Assembly: GCA_900404475.1 (NCBI GenBank)
Contig: OUQQ01000036.1
Span: forward strand, 1 to 39,967
DNA: 39,967 bases
Reading direction: 5' to 3'
From: Spongospora subterranea
Lineage: Eukaryota > Endomyxa > Phytomyxea > Plasmodiophorida > Plasmodiophoridae
The translations under genes and the position numbers were made by a program. The stretch's first letter is position 1. Each line of letters begins with the position of its first letter. Positions 1 to 9,942 of the stretch are shown piece by piece. A model generated the notes under the pieces. That model did no database searches. It saw only the letters and a list, made by a program, of their open reading frames with translations, and had not been told where the DNA came from.

Positions 1-231
1 TCACGGTCACTGGTTGGCACAGGAACGTCTAAACCCGCCGACACTGATTCAATACAGGGTGTAATTCAACCCATCCGAGTACAATTGGATAGACCAGCTC
101 GAGGACCCTTATGGACCAAAAACAAACAACACCAACTTTTTGGATTCGTTGGATCGGATATGGGTCCCGTGGATGGACCCTCAGGAAAAATGAGAGTTGG
201 GCGACAATTATTAATCTTGTACAGATCGTGA
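1..231 (+). other. Open frame running in from the left edge, unassigned
   Basis: Frame 1 is open from the first base to a TGA at 229-231, giving 76 residues without a start. It includes a fairly polar stretch and the motif GFVGSDMGPVDGPSG. I recognise no family. It may be the end of an exon or decayed element sequence, because the next open stretch (239-592) is in another frame with only a few bases between. No convincing intron joins the two. Confidence 0.25.
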
Positions 232-238
232 TCTCAGG

Positions 239-592
239 GTGACCAGCGACCTCTCTGTCCTGACGTTCGACAAAGTGAAATCATGGTCTCCTACAGTCCC
301 GAGCGCCGTCGACATTGACGTAGAATCTTTCAGGGCGGCGGTTAACCAGGGCCTTTTGGAAAAAGGCATCCCAGGTCCGGTACCAGCCGACAAAACGTTT
401 TTGCGCGCCCTGCCATTGCTGAAGCAGTTCTCCTTCGCCATTGATCTGTGGTATGCGTTCGTGCGGCCGAGTGTAGATACGCGACTGTGCGAAGGCACAT
501 TGATCAGTTTTCATGCTTCCGGGATGATGTTTCTCGGCGCTTCACGGGATCAGCTCGACCTGCTGGATCCAATCGGTAGTGCAAGAGGGTAA
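239..592 (+). CDS. Unassigned ORF, possible exon or decayed element
   Basis: This open frame of about 117 codons has no ATG at its start (the first in-frame start-like codon is GTG), so it is more likely an exon or a degraded gene than a complete CDS. The composition looks protein-like, with a hydrophobic and aromatic middle (FSFAIDLWYAFVRPS). A second open frame (579-1154, another phase) follows and overlaps slightly, including LEQEFEFNKFYVDDGASYC. The pair could be two exons or a frameshifted gene. I recognise neither. The adjacent transposon remnants make a mobile-element origin plausible, but that is inference. Confidence 0.3.
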   Translation: MTSDLSVLTFDKVKSWSPTVPSAVDIDVESFRAAVNQGLLEKGIPGPVPADKTFLRALPLLKQFSFAIDLWYAFVRPSVDTRLCEGTLISFHASGMMFLGASRDQLDLLDPIGSARG

Positions 593-1154
593 TAATCGAT
601 CGAATTTGCCTTTCTCGAAGCTGGGTTTTACAAAAAAAGTCATCAACGGCGAAATTCGTCCAATTCCCGGGCGATTTTTCTCACATAATGCCGTCGGTAA
701 TGCAGACGAGAGTTCTTTAATGACAATAATCGTGCCCAGACTCGTCGATAACAGATCGCAGATGATGGATCTAGAACAAGAATTCGAATTCAACAAGTTC
801 TATGTCGACGACGGCGCATCATATTGTACTATTCTGCATTCGGACGTCATCGCACACAATAACTGCCCAGAATTTATCAATTACAAAACCAACAATGGGT
901 TCGTTTGGCGATTGACCGTAAGAAAATTCATCGAAATCGACGATTTATGGACAAATGCCCGATGTGATGTGGCGGATCAAGGGAGTCATAAGCGGTTTAT
1001 AGGTCTCAACTTCATCAGCAGATATGTGCATCATATCGACTATCGAATGCCAAATCCCCGTCCTTGGTGGAAACGCTCTTGCCTGCCTCCAGCACGGACA
1101 TTCTCCAAGAACAGTGCCCCCAGCCGGCGCAACCACGGCCAGAGCATAACATAA
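579..1154 (+). pseudogene. Unassigned ORF next to Harbinger remnant
   Basis: This open frame of 191 codons starts at a GTG, not an ATG, and ends with a basic low-complexity tail just before the inverted duplication at 1194-1347. The stretch FYVDDGASYC resembles the YxDD loop of reverse transcriptases, but I see no other RT motif in order, so I do not call it a retrotransposon. It could be a decayed element or an exon of an unknown gene. Confidence that it is coding today is low. Confidence 0.25.
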
Positions 1155-1193
1155 AGTTGACTTTACGGACTTTTAGCCATTTGGAGGGAGAAT

Positions 1194-1347
1194 GAAAAGA
1201 AATAAACGTGATTATATTGTCATTCTTCATGATCGATTCCGAGAATGCCTTTAACAACTTCGAACGCAGAGCCGTCAGGTATTGGGCGTTGCGTTCTCCT
1301 CGATCATGAAGAATGACAACATAATCACGTTTATTCTTTCCATTTTC
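1194..1347. repeat. Inverted duplication, about 43-48 bp arms with 63 bp spacer
   Basis: Bases 1194-1236 and 1300-1347 are reverse complements with a few mismatches. The shared core reads tcgatcatgaagaatgac on the right arm. A shorter match (gcattctc against gcgttctc) extends the pairing inward across a small gap. The right arm is also the 3' coding end of the decayed Harbinger transposase, so the left arm is a flipped copy of that gene end. Confidence 0.75.
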
Positions 1348-2781
1348 ATGTGATCAATGAGTTTACTTCTCAACTGTGTGTTAACGTCTCGGTTTCTCAG
1401 CTGCAGAAGCCTCTGGGTGTACTCGGGGATCTCCAAACACCTGCGAACCTCCGGAGCATTCGTCGATGGTGTGAAACTTTTCACTTGCTCATGTCGTTGA
1501 TCTTTAACATTCATATTGTGCAATATGATGCACGCTCATAATTGCGCCCATATCGTCCTGGAACCAGAGCCGCGCTTGTAAAGCGCCAAAGGCGCGTTCG
1601 ACGTCTTTTCGCAGAGCCTCCTGCAGCTTCGCAAAGCACTTCTTCTCGCTGGTGTTTGGCTCCCGAGAAGAGGCAACATTGACCGACCATGGCGGATAAA
1701 TTCCGTCTACTAAGAAGTACCCACAGTCGAAACGAACACCATCGATGGTGAAGCTCGAATCGGGAGCAGAGTCGGACAACATCTCCGAAAGAATTTCGAC
1801 CGATCCAGGACATTAATATCGTTGCAACTTCCAGGCTTGCGAAATTCGTAGATCTCCGGAAGCGACAGCTTCCAGAACGATTGAAGCTGGTCCATCTTTG
1901 CCCGTCATCTATCCAACCCACGCCGTTGGACAATTTTTCCAGAACCAATGCATGCAATCCAGTGATCCTAACATACCAGGCATTCCACGTTCCGCGTTAT
2001 CTTTGTGAAGGCGAATAATTTCTTCGCGATTTGGTGCACGAAGAAACTCGTCCCCGTATTGATCGCAAACTGCGCGGCAGAATTTCTTGAGGCCGGCCAT
2101 AATTTTGGTTTCGCTCAATCGATCGTTTTCGTCGACTGCATCTGCGGCGACACCGTGTGCCAACATCTCAGCGCAGCCGTGATTTTCTGTTCCGGTGAAG
2201 CTCCCAGCTGACCAGAAAATCGCGTCTTTGTGTGAAAAACGCATCACGTTTTGGGATGACATGTACAATCTGGTGAAAAAGGCGTGTTGACGTTCTGAAC
2301 CTTCGCCGAAAATTACGCTCCGCATACACAGGTGACGCACAGAGGTAGTCTGTCATAAGCCTGGCATGTCCATCTGCGATGCCACGGTTGATGTTTGAGG
2401 AACGCCCTACTATCGATCCACCTCTGGAAACTTGTTGCTCCTTGTCCGAGGAGCTATCAGACTCGGAATCCAACTCTATGGCCAATAACATCCATTCATC
2501 ATCGTCCAGGAGCTTATCAATGAGGATGAGATCACAGTCCATTGTCGTTGGAAATAATTTTGTAGAGTATGGGACACCTCATTGAGATATCGTCTCATCA
2601 GGGTCACCCATTTGATGAAAATATCTGCAAGTCTCTGACTCATCACAAACCGTTTAAACACCTCGAATAAAACTGTACCGGTGAGGCAACCAGGTTTTAT
2701 AAATGTTCTCGAAACAAGGTGCTGTACAGCCACAGACTCACTTCAAGTTTAGGACAAGAACTACCGGTGGAGATGCTCTTA
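1275..2781 (-). mobile_element. Decayed PIF/Harbinger DNA transposon with broken transposase
   Basis: Read on the minus strand, frame fragments line up in order with a Harbinger (ISL2EU/plant-like) DDE nuclease. 2542-2168 carries the N-terminal region (RGIADGHARLMTDYLC, then FRRRFRTSTRLFHQIV). 2340-1909 carries CRAVCDQYGDEFLRAPN and PGMLGSLDCMHWFWKNCPTA. 1895-1710 carries GSCNDINVLDRSKFF. 1782-1504 carries VDGIYPPW and RKDVERAFGALQARLW. 1523-1275 carries the usual C-terminal region (LRNRDVNTQLRSKLIDHM). At least three frame changes are needed, so no intact transposase can be read. The element's 5' end is marked by a terminal repeat, gagcatctccaccggtag in transposon orientation, ending at 2778 and followed by tta (2779-2781), the usual Harbinger target-site trinucleotide. 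I could not find the partner terminus beyond 1275. The left end is probably truncated or replaced by the inverted duplication. Confidence 0.85.
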
Positions 2782-3287
2782 GTTGTATATAGGCCCTTGT
2801 TTTCAAAAAGCTTGGCCATTCCTAGACAAACAAATTTCACACACGTAAATCAGCCGATAAAATTGAGCTGAAATCAGTAATGACGAGGCCCACTCCGAGG
2901 AGCTATTCCTCGTCTCTGACATATCGGTTCTATGTAAAAACACGGTACTGTATCATCAACAAAAACACGGTATTGTATCATCAACAAAAACACGGTACTG
3001 TATCACCGCACTGGCACTCAGTCATCCATGGATACACCGGGTGCTGTACAGTAGGGGAGGGGGTTTCATTTAGAAGATTAGTCATGAACACATAAATAAA
3101 TACTGGAAGTTATCAATAAATCTACTGATTATAGTATTTTTTACGATCAGTCATGCACATGCCATATTGGAGTTCCTTAATAATACATCTATCGATTAAT
3201 CGCTGTGTATCAGACCGCGAAGGACAGGTCACAAACCTTTTTTTTTCAATATAAGTCAACCTCTTTCCACATTCATAATTCAATCAT
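2782..3287. other. Non-coding stretch with short tandem repeat
   Basis: I see no gene in this 0.5 kb. It is AT-rich and holds the 25-bp tandem repeat at 2936-3006 and the left arm of the inverted duplication at 3141-3363. Confidence 0.5.
2936..3006. repeat. 25-bp tandem repeat, about 2.8 copies
   Basis: The unit aaaaacacggtactgtatca, followed by tcaac, starts at 2936, 2961 and 2986. One C/T difference separates copy 2 from copies 1 and 3, and copy 3 is cut short. The copies abut with no spacers. Confidence 0.85.
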
Positions 3288-3363
3288 TTAATTTGATAAT
3301 AAAAAACCAACGATAGATGTATCATTGAGAACGGTTAACATGTCATGTGCATGACTGATCGTT
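3141..3363. repeat. Inverted duplication, about 55 bp arms with 112 bp spacer
   Basis: 3141-3196 and 3309-3363 are imperfect reverse complements. Both contain the palindromic-partner blocks gatcagtcatgcacatg and acatctatcg. As in the 1194-1347 case, the right arm lies in the 3' end of a minus-strand open frame (3695-3288) and the left arm lies just beyond its stop codon. Confidence 0.75.
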
Positions 3364-3695
3364 AATAGACGCAGTGCGTCAATGATCAATGAGACTTCGC
3401 GACGCCTTAGTAGTTTGTAAAGTGCTGGATGACCCCATCCACAGACTCTATGGAGTGCGGGTTTCTTCAAAAACGGGCTTGAGAACCTAAAAAATGAATT
3501 GAGACGGTCAGTCGTCAGAGAAAGTTCAGGCTCCTCGAACTTTGTCATAATCTGTACTTGATTATTTGGATAACTTGCAGAGATTAGCCTGTTGGATTCT
3601 GTCCAGATCTGTTGAGCTGGTTTGGAGCGATCCTCAACAGCGAGGCGATCGACTAAACCGAAAACGAATATCAGGACATCCTCCATCACGAACAA
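3288..3695 (-). pseudogene. Unassigned minus-strand ORF, 135 codons
   Basis: This open frame could encode 135 residues beginning MFVMEDVLIFVFGLVDRL. I do not recognise it. Its 3' end falls inside the right arm of an inverted duplication, and it lies in a transposon-rich stretch, so it may be a mobile-element remnant. No intron boundary was convincing. Confidence 0.25.
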
Positions 3696-3699
3696 GGCA

Positions 3700-4560
3700 G
3701 ATCTCTAACAACAATTCCGCCCGCGTCAGTTGGTCCTAATCTGGAGATCAAAGTGCTTGCCCATGAGCATCTTCGAGGTTGACGATATGGCTAAAATATT
3801 CTTATTCTTACAAAAGATAGTGTGCAGGTGCTCTGGCTGGGCGAGTTGGCGTCGCGGGCCGCCGTTCTCGGAGCGACCTGGCCCATTTTTTCTGAGAGGT
3901 TCTGCAACATCATTGGAGACGAGCTTGTTGATCGAGTTCAAAATAAAGGAGGTGGATCAACCAGAGAAGTGAGTAGTTCGGCTTCGTTTCGGCGATTAGT
4001 ATGTAAGATGTTGGCCGCGAGTCCGGATTGGGTTATCTCTTCGACAAGTCAGGTGCTTGCGGATTAGCGGTGGCTGGATTGGAAAACGATGAAGATTTAG
4101 CGAAGCGGGGATGTTTCTTCAAGATATGGTCGGGAATTACTCTGGCGACGGCTTGGTTGGAAAGTCATCACGTTGTGTAGCAAGCAAGTCCGACATAGCC
4201 CAGTTTTCATTGAGACAACTCCAACACATTATTGCAAACGAGGCTAAGACAGAGAAAGATCAACAAGCCAACGCTGCTCGCCATGCAATTGATCGAACTG
4301 TCTCAGGATTCACTCGACGACCTCGTCTCCAAAAATGTTGAGGAACGTCTCAGCAAAAAATGAGCCACGTCGCTTTAAAAACGAGTTGACCGCGACGTCA
4401 ACCGACGACCTCGAGACTCGGGCAGAGAAGCGCATTTTTTACACCAACAATTCCAACCCGTATCAAGCCAATAACCTTGGCGTAGGAGCCTTGCGTTTTC
4501 CTTTGATCACAACACCAGTCCAACACAACTAAACCCCATCTCTGTGATCCAAACGCGACA
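3700..4560. other. Region of short open frames, no recognisable gene
   Basis: Plus-strand open stretches occur at 3822-4067 (with LGELASRAAVLGATWPIF), 4111-4341 and 4335-4532. One short frame ending at about 4363 reads as a polar helical tail (QLIELSQDSLDDLVSKNVEE). These could be exons of an unrecognised gene or decayed sequence. I found no consistent set of splice sites. Confidence 0.25.
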
Positions 4561-4590
4561 ACTATTTACAAGTAAGGAACGATGACCAAC

Positions 4591-4970
4591 TTAGAGCACA
4601 TCCACCGGTTGGGTGTCTGATAGGGTAAATGTCGGCCTTTGGATGTGCTTACAATCACATAACCTAAGATTTAAATATCAAGTTCCACAACGGTCTACTG
4701 GCTAAACGATAGGCTAAATACCCACATGATGCAGATTTTATCATCGGATGACGACGACGATCAGTTTGTCGTTCTGCTACTGGAATCGGCTCAACTGGAA
4801 CAGCTTGAAGACGAGGACGAAAGAAGGCACGGTGGCTCTCAGCCCGGAAGGAAGGCCAATATTCAAAGGGACCACCTGGACGGTCATCAGCAGCTGTGAT
4901 ATGATTATGCTATCACAGCGTTTGCGATCTGGTGCTTCGGAACACAATCCTGGAACAGCAGGGTAAACAG
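4591..4970 (+). mobile_element. 5' fragment of a second PIF/Harbinger element
   Basis: A tta trinucleotide at 4591-4593 is followed by the terminal repeat gagcacatccaccggttg, which matches the terminus of the first element (gagcatctccaccggtag) closely. From the ATG at 4727 the plus strand reads an acidic leader and then GGSQPGRKANIQRDHLDGHQ, the conserved N-terminal region of Harbinger transposases. The frame then stops at a TGA at about 4900. Past that point I cannot follow the transposase, so only the 5' end survives. A second copy of the sub-terminal block (ggatgtgctta, 4642-4650) faces the terminus. Confidence 0.75.
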
Positions 4971-5290
4971 GCCGTCATACCTCGAGCTCACGCCATCAAT
5001 ATCCTTACGGATTTCAACATATTTGAACTAATGTGGGGCTCAAACTAGTTCCGAGGACAGCCTCGCTAATGAGATCCAAAGCTGAGGACGTCGGAAAGTT
5101 ACGGTCAAATCAAAGTGACTTTCGCCATTGGTCAAGACAGAAGAAAGTTTTAGCGGCCCAACCATTGACTTACAAGGATCATTAACAGGATCGGGTCGAT
5201 CTGCCCGTTATCGACAGATAAGTTCACGTTTGGCTGATCCTCACCTACGGCTCCGCTTGTCCCACGCTTTCCGAGTTGGCGGTCTTAATC

Positions 5291-5755
5291 ATGACGTTGA
5301 CTATTACGTTTTCCATCGCGTCGATTGCGGCAGGATGTGTGATAAACGAATATGATTCATTCTTCGATAGTCTAGTGTTACCTATGGTTCCCTGTCCTAA
5401 CATCGACTTTATGCAGAAAATGGCGGAGAGGTTTTCCTATTTTTGGTTCTTCAACGGCATGATGTCGCCAAAGCATCTCCCGTCATGTTCAGGGACCAAT
5501 CGCCAATACGTCAACAATCTTGTCTGTCTAGAGCAATCTGCAGGAACGTCAAGATTGAGAATACAAACTCAACGGGGAAGCTTCCATTTTATCTGTTTAA
5601 ACACCCAAACAACGAAAATTGAAACCCCTGTTTTCTTTCCTTTTGACCAGGTAATCCATGCCAGAATAAGTGAAATACTAAGCGCTTCCTTCCCCTCGAT
5701 GTATTCACCATTTGATTCCGGGGCATTTAGCTCCAGCGGCTCAGCTTCGACTTAA
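5291..5755 (+). CDS. Hypothetical small protein with possible signal peptide
   Basis: An ATG at 5291 opens a frame of 154 codons ending with TAA at 5753-5755. The N-terminus (MTLTITFSIASIAAGCVI) is uncharged and hydrophobic, as in a signal peptide or anchor. The rest is moderately polar with about five further cysteines and a Ser-rich tail (FSSSGSAST). I recognise no domain. If real it would be a small secreted or anchored protein. It lies between transposon remnants, and upstream in-frame sequence lacks another ATG. Confidence 0.35.
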   Translation: MTLTITFSIASIAAGCVINEYDSFFDSLVLPMVPCPNIDFMQKMAERFSYFWFFNGMMSPKHLPSCSGTNRQYVNNLVCLEQSAGTSRLRIQTQRGSFHFICLNTQTTKIETPVFFPFDQVIHARISEILSASFPSMYSPFDSGAFSSSGSAST

Positions 5756-5759
5756 GCTT

Positions 5760-6140
5760 ATATTGAGAGTTTGAAAAAAATAGTGACTGATAGGTCAGCA
5801 AACCTGTGTCAAGAGTTTGGTAGCCCTATCAAGATAGTGTGGCTAACTTGAATATTGTAGCGACTTGGTTCATGAATTGTTATGAAACTCTTCGTAACAA
5901 CGACACAATAACGTCACTCGAATATGCAGTATCCATAGTCGGTTTCTGTTATCTATATTGAACCTACGATTATTTCAACAAATAGTATTTAACATGTTCG
6001 CTCAGGCGGCATCATCTATGAACGGCCAGTTTCAAAACCCGCACATGACGGTTGAGCTAAGGGCACAATTTTGTTTTTATCGATTCAAGAACGTACATAG
6101 GTATATGTTTTAGATTATAGCGATTTAATTTGAAGCATGT
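5760..6140. other. AT-rich intergenic region
   Basis: I see no ORF, RNA gene or repeat that I can support in this stretch. Confidence 0.4.
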
Positions 6141-6142
6141 CA

Positions 6143-6514
6143 TCAATTGTTGGGTTCGAGTGGACTACATTGATCCGACAGAGCCTGCAGTCGTTTCTCT
6201 CTTTCGGCAACAGCAAGCCTTGCATCTAACAAGTATTGTTTGGCTTTCAGCTGGAAACACTCTTGTGACTGATCATTGTTCCACCAATCAAACACCTGGA
6301 AAACCAGCTGTTTTTGAAGGATATCGTTGTTCCTCTCCCTGGCCTTGGCTATTTGCAACTCATTCAAATCGAGAGATGGTCTATTTTCAAAATCGATCAC
6401 ATTGCGGGGCGGCAAAAGAACCCGAGACATTGAAGGTTCGGGACACGCACAAACTGTTTCTGAGTGATTGTCGTAATCGTTTATATGCATCGAAACCTTG
6501 CGGGCATCTTTCAT
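6143..6514 (-). CDS. Hypothetical helical protein, 123 aa
   Basis: The minus strand has an ATG at 6514-6512 preceded by an in-frame stop, and the frame ends with TGA at 6145-6143. The C-terminal two thirds (about residues 48-115) is rich in Leu, Ala, Glu, Lys and Arg and looks like a long amphipathic helix or coiled coil (LNELQIAKARERNNDI, then LAVAEREKRLQALSD). The charged pattern is slightly reminiscent of small axonemal inner proteins, but I could not match one and do not name it. A plus-strand frame covers the same span. The minus frame has the better amino-acid composition. Confidence 0.5.
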   Translation of the reverse strand: MKDARKVSMHINDYDNHSETVCACPEPSMSRVLLPPRNVIDFENRPSLDLNELQIAKARERNNDILQKQLVFQVFDWWNNDQSQECFQLKAKQYLLDARLAVAEREKRLQALSDQCSPLEPNN

Positions 6515-6559
6515 GGCACTATAGCCACACTCGCCGGTAAGTGCACTGATTAGTCAGTA

Positions 6560-7500
6560 ATCGGAACGCTACAGTGTTTTTGAGTTTTGACAGTGAAGCG
6601 CGCGAGTAGTACGATTCGCTGACAATCTAGCGGCTGTTCTCGCACGACGACGAATTACAGACGCGACCTGAAATCATACTACTGTTTTGGATAGAGTTTA
6701 ACCATACAACGGGATCAGATTCGGTTATTTCGTTAAACCGTATGCGAGCAAGCGATTGTAGGCGACCGGCTAGGTGGAGTCAGCACGGCGATAGGCTAAT
6801 GCGAATTTGCATTGGACCGATTCAATAATCCTCAATGGCTCCTGTTGTGATGTCATTGGCGGACGGGGTTAACGCAAGTGCTTCGAATTTCGTCCCTCGG
6901 ATCTAGAATCAAAAGCCACGGCGTGTTCTTTGAGTTTTCTGGCCGTGTTTCGTGAGGTATAGAGAAAGTACTTCAAATCATAGGAATCTGGCTTCTAGAG
7001 CCATACCAGATAAAAGGAGTCCATCGTGCTACGGCGTCTCGTTCATAATCCGCCGGCATGCTGGTCAAAGACAAAATACCCAGGTTTTGCCACCAGACAT
7101 GAACATGTGAGCAGTAATCATCTCCCGGCTCCCAACAGAGCGTCAATTCAGTGTCAATTGACTGCGGGACCACAGTTACCGACAGCCGACATATTTGACT
7201 CCTCCACGGCGCAACAATATAAATGCGAACACCTGTGTTTGAAGTTTTGCTACAGTGGGTTGCCCCTTTTTTTCTCGTCCTGGTTTGCGTTTCCCACACT
7301 TAGCCTGCTAACACGAGATGAACAGAGCGGATCGGTGACGGGCCTATTGACTCTGGATTGTGGTTGAAGTGCGCGCAGTCCCCACCCTACGTTTCACCGG
7401 TGTCAATTTGTGAATAATTGAGAGCAAAGGGTCACTGCATTATAGGGGAAGGCGGCGACCAGAACGGGGTGGCAGGCAGGGACTCACCTGGCCAGGAATC
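6560..7500. other. Intergenic region upstream of the RhoGEF gene
   Basis: Short open frames occur on both strands (for example 7026-7367 plus and 7299-6973 minus), but none has family resemblance or good boundaries. The stretch probably contains the promoter and 5' untranslated region of the RhoGEF gene. I see no clear promoter motif. Confidence 0.3.
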
Positions 7501-7519
7501 CGCCTACATACCGGCTAGA

Positions 7520-9169
7520 ATGAAGACCACAGAACTGGGCTTGAATGCCGAGATCGCGTCGCTGGTCGCGCTGTGTAAATTGCGGCATCCATCGTCGAGC
7601 AGCGGAGGTGGCCTGACCACGTCACATCCGCATACCTTCATGGTGACCTTCGAGCTGATCAATACAGAGAAAGTTTTCATCGGCAAAATGCGGAATATGT
7701 ACAGCGAATTTCACCGACGGCTCCGCGCCCAACTCATGTTCCAAGCCGAGGAATTTCCTGATCCCATAGATGCTCAGCTTGATAGATTGTTCAGTCATGC
7801 GATTGGATTTGCTGAGCGTCACGATGAATTTTTGACGAGTCTCAAAGGTGGGTACGCGAACATGAAAATGATTGTGCAGCTTATTAAGAACGATTCCCCT
7901 TCAGAAAACTGCAGAAAGTCATGTTTTCTCCGGAAAGTCGGAGAAACCTTCAAGAAGTTCGTCAGCGATTCGACCCCGTTTTATTCGGAGTATGCACAGC
8001 GATATGCCGACATAACGTACCAGCTCCGTAAATATCAAAGAAGTCATAAGCGCTTCTGCGAGTTCATCTTCGTGAGTGAAATCTGTGCCGGCGAGAGCAT
8101 CGATTCACTGAGGATAGCTCCGATTCAACGCGGTTCGCCATGTAACAATTTGCAATTCACACGCTGACGATGCTTTCGTTTTGTCAACAGTGCCTAGGTA
8201 TATTTTGTTGCTGAAAGAGCTTTTGCAAGGAATCATAGAGACGTCATTTCAAGGAAAGTCGATCTTATGTACGTCGCTAGACATGTCGTTTCTACTGCTG
8301 CTTTTGACAAGCTATTGTTTTCTAGCTGCAATTGAGTCTTGCAAACAAATGACCAGAGAAATTGACAACTCCATTCACATTGGCGAAAAGATCTCTCAGG
8401 TTCACGTTCTTCACGATGTATTTTTTGAAGGTAGTGTCAATTTGATGGATTCGTCGAGATGCTTGTTAAAGTCCGGTGAGGTGACAAAAGTATAATTTAC
8501 TCACTCACCTGTTCCGTAACTCCAATCCTAAACTGCTTTCATTAGCTTTTTAAACACCAAGCAATGCACATGTCTCGAGGGAAAAGATACGTATTCTTTT
8601 TATTCTCAGATTGCCTCATATATTCCGAGATCGAAGGTTCTCATCGGATTAAGCACGTCTTTCATCTTACAGCAATACAAGTTATTAGTTTGGAACGTCC
8701 CAACTCTCTCCGTATTGTCTCCCCTATTAAGGTTCGTTTATTCTGAGCTTCAGTCATCCTTGTTAGCCGTGCCTGAAGTATCTATTGCAACCCCAGTCGC
8801 TTTCTTTGCTCTTCGACAGTCCCGAAGATCAAAAATCCTGGACAAATGAGCTCCACGAAGCCGGATCGAAATCTCCAGCGTGCCCGGATGATATGACCCC
8901 TCAAGTAAATATATGGAACTACTTGGCTGTTTCAAATCTGATCAATTTCTTTGTAGGAATTTGAAACCTTCGTAATGACAGGATCTGGGCCCAGTCCGAA
9001 AAAGAATCGCTTGGTAGCGTCATCGTTGATTGCGAAAAGCCATAAAGGTCTTAGAAGGGCATCAATTCGCTCGTTCTGGTCACATCCAACACGTCTTCGT
9101 GCATTCGCGACCGCTCTTGCCGGGAGTGCACTAATACTTCCTACAACCAGAATACCGGGGAAATCTTAA
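7520..9169 (+). CDS. Rho guanine-nucleotide exchange factor (DH-PH), 7 exons
   Basis: This protein should activate Rho-family GTPases by catalysing GDP/GTP exchange, acting at membranes through its PH domain. Exons are 7520-7847, 7905-8132, 8191-8268, 8326-8489, 8546-8731, 8797-8904 and 8957-9169. The joined CDS is 1305 nt, about 434 residues. The DH domain starts near FELINTEKVFIGKMRNMYSE. It continues with VGETFKKFVSDSTPFYSEY and reaches the highly conserved end IAPIQR|VPRYILLLKELL, which is split by intron 2. The PH domain contains KRYVFFLFSDCLIYS and the C-terminal helix FDSPEDQKSWTNELHEA. Intron 1 (7848-7904, 57 bp) lies within an uninterrupted frame, but removing it restores the normal DH spacing. 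The ATG at 7520 is the first after upstream non-ATG open frame. The C-terminus is uncertain: another frame in exon 7 reads CIRDRSCRECTN, faintly like a FYVE core, and open sequence continues to about 9440. Confidence 0.85.
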
Positions 9170-9940
9170 TATATTGTTTTCCCAGCATCATATGTATTCA
9201 ATCCTGTTACCGCAGCTGAAAAATGCGAATTCCGTCGCCCTGGATGCATGATGCTCTCAACAGTAACACCAAAGAACGGTTTGCGCCTGTCTAACTGTAA
9301 AAACCTGTGGAAAAATGGCAAACTACTATCAACCAATACGGTTTTTACCGTGCCAGAAGTAAGTGCTTTGAGTTTTCTATCGCATCGAAACGCTCTTCTA
9401 TACTGTAAACGAAATGCATTTTCGGCAACGCCAATGTGAATGAATAACTTGTACAGGTTATGAATTACAGTTTCGTCACATAAAAGTCGTTAGTAAGTAG
9501 GTGTGCTTAGTGTAGCGAAGATGTTAGCAAGACTAGGTATGTCATCTATTTCCCACGAGGATAATGCTTACCACATCGTTTCGCTCATGATAAGACAATC
9601 GTGGGTTGTAAAGTATTGACATAAGTTCGATCAGGGCATTGAGGACCGAACTTCGTATGAACGGTCAAAACAAAATGTTGACGCGCGAAGTCCTCGCCGC
9701 TGTACATCCAGGGACTGCCATCGATGTGTAAAAATTTGCCAGCGTGGATGTCAGTTTCCACGTTGCTTGTTTGATTAACAAAGCGAACAGTATCGTTCGC
9801 AGCGTATAGCCGATTTCAGCGTAGATAAGGAGTAACACGGTTAACCTAGCATTAGGCAGTAGCAGATGGATTTTGTTCATCTACAATCGATGACAGAAAC
9901 GCATTGCTAGAGTATAAATGATTACCGCATCGATACATTA
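9170..9940. other. Possible extra 3' exons of RhoGEF, otherwise no gene
   Basis: 9190-9363 is open on the plus strand and ends at a donor-like gtaagt (9360-9365), so it could be a further exon of the RhoGEF gene. I could not recognise a domain in it. The rest (9440-9940) shows only a short minus-strand frame (9880-9665) with no resemblance to anything I know. Confidence 0.25.
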
Positions 9941-9942
9941 GT

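Noticed and set aside
579..1154. Retrotransposon reverse transcriptase suggested by FYVDDGASYC
   Set aside because: A YxDD-like match alone is weak, and no other RT, RNase H or integrase motif was found around it.
2936..3006. Possible CRISPR array (25-bp repeats)
   Set aside because: Repeats abut with no unique spacers and the host is eukaryotic. It is a simple tandem repeat. The same applies to 38271-38385.
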